Notes under the pieces: model-generated
What the model saw: the letters and a program-made list of their open reading frames with translations, nothing else
Told to the model about the DNA's origin: nothing
Databases searched by the model: none
Position numbers and translations under genes: made by a program
Part shown: piece by piece, positions 7,261 through 7,531 of the stretch
How the letters are laid out: every line of letters begins with the position of its first letter
Numbering within the stretch: the first letter of the stretch is position 1
Assembly: GCA_946481235.1 (NCBI GenBank)
Contig: CAMLME010000093.1
Location: 1 to 7,531, forward strand
Direction of reading: 5' to 3'
Source of the DNA: an uncultured Methylobacillus sp.
GTDB lineage: Bacteria; Pseudomonadota; Gammaproteobacteria; Burkholderiales; Methylophilaceae
Length of the DNA stretch: 7,531 nucleotides

Positions 7261-7468
7261 TTAAAGTCTGCGAAAGCGCTGCCTTTTAGGACGACAGCGT
7301 GAGTGCAATGCTAACGCTCACTTTCCCCAGTTGTTATAACTCCTCGTCCGATTTCCGTGTCGGATAACCATTACACACCCCTCTACATTCCCCCCTCATT
7401 TTGAAGCGAATTTTTCCTCCTACACCATTATAGGATTGATACCGACATTATTAATACTGCGAGAAATT

Positions 7469-7531
7469 ATGATGAGTTCATCAAGATTTTTCAGACGTAA
7501 TCACAACCCTCAGGAGGCATCAAAATCCAAC
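7469..7531 (+). CDS. possible start of an unidentified gene (cut by right edge)
   Basis: Two consecutive ATG codons at 7469 and 7472 open a frame that stays open for all 21 codons to the window edge, beginning MMSSSRFFRRNHNPQEASKS. Only a weak GAG (7461-7463) precedes it at five bases. The peptide starts with a short basic segment and polar residues; no family can be recognised. The AT-rich DNA just upstream is what one expects of a promoter region, but no paired -35/-10 was found. The AGGAGG-like run at 7512-7517 has no start codon within range inside the window. Confidence 0.35.
   Translation, partial: MMSSSRFFRRNHNPQEASKSN

Noticed and set aside
7108..7302. A 64-codon plus-strand open frame with an Ala/Leu-rich, membrane-like sequence
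   Set aside because: It overlaps the 52-aa minus-strand gene, which has the RBS, terminator and repeat structure. The plus frame has no RBS, and its hydrophobic look is explained by complementing Ser/Gly/Lys codons.
7511..7517. CAGGAGG as a ribosome binding site for a gene starting at the right edge
   Set aside because: No ATG, GTG or TTG occurs within the 14 bases that remain, so spacing would be too long; it also lies within the open frame from 7469.

Overview
The window looks like ordinary chromosomal DNA from a Gram-negative proteobacterium, most likely a betaproteobacterium. The basis is moderate-to-high GC with GC-rich third codon positions, proteins close to well-known proteobacterial families (RhlE, Fpr, RsuA, YecN-like MAPEG), and strong AGGAG-type ribosome binding sites. 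The lineage is inferred from sequence style, not from a marker gene. I see no tRNA, rRNA, transposase, phage gene, CRISPR array or defence cassette.

Layout, left to right. (1) Positions 1-1978, minus strand: a cytoplasmic PAS-PAS-GGDEF-EAL cyclic-di-GMP enzyme, cut by the left edge inside its EAL domain. (2) Positions 2083-2859, minus strand: a SpoU/TrmH-family RNA ribose methyltransferase. (3) Diverging from it by 57 bp, a plus-strand pair: an RsuA-type 16S rRNA pseudouridine synthase (2917-3636) overlapped by 4 bp with a four-helix MAPEG membrane protein (3633-4040). (4) A promoter-like element and a leader of about 120 nt that can fold, then a RhlE-type DEAD-box RNA helicase (4206-5672) starting with TTG. 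(5) A bidirectional terminator (5684-5711) shared with the convergent minus-strand ferredoxin-NADP+ reductase fpr (5731-6474). (6) A small basic plus-strand protein (6632-6985) of the type often labelled 'plasmid stabilization protein'. (7) A perfect 26-bp palindrome acting as a terminator (7024-7052). (8) A 52-residue minus-strand small protein (7090-7248) with two degenerate KGG/YciG-like repeats. (9) An AT-richer intergenic stretch and the possible first 21 codons of another plus-strand gene at the right edge.

Three neighbouring genes concern RNA: the methyltransferase, the pseudouridine synthase and the RNA helicase, which suggests a loose ribosome-maturation neighbourhood. The right third (Fpr, two small hydrophilic proteins) has a stress or redox flavour, by family knowledge only. 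Nothing here amounts to a clearly new system. The points most worth checking are the structured rhlE leader and the two small proteins flanking the palindrome.
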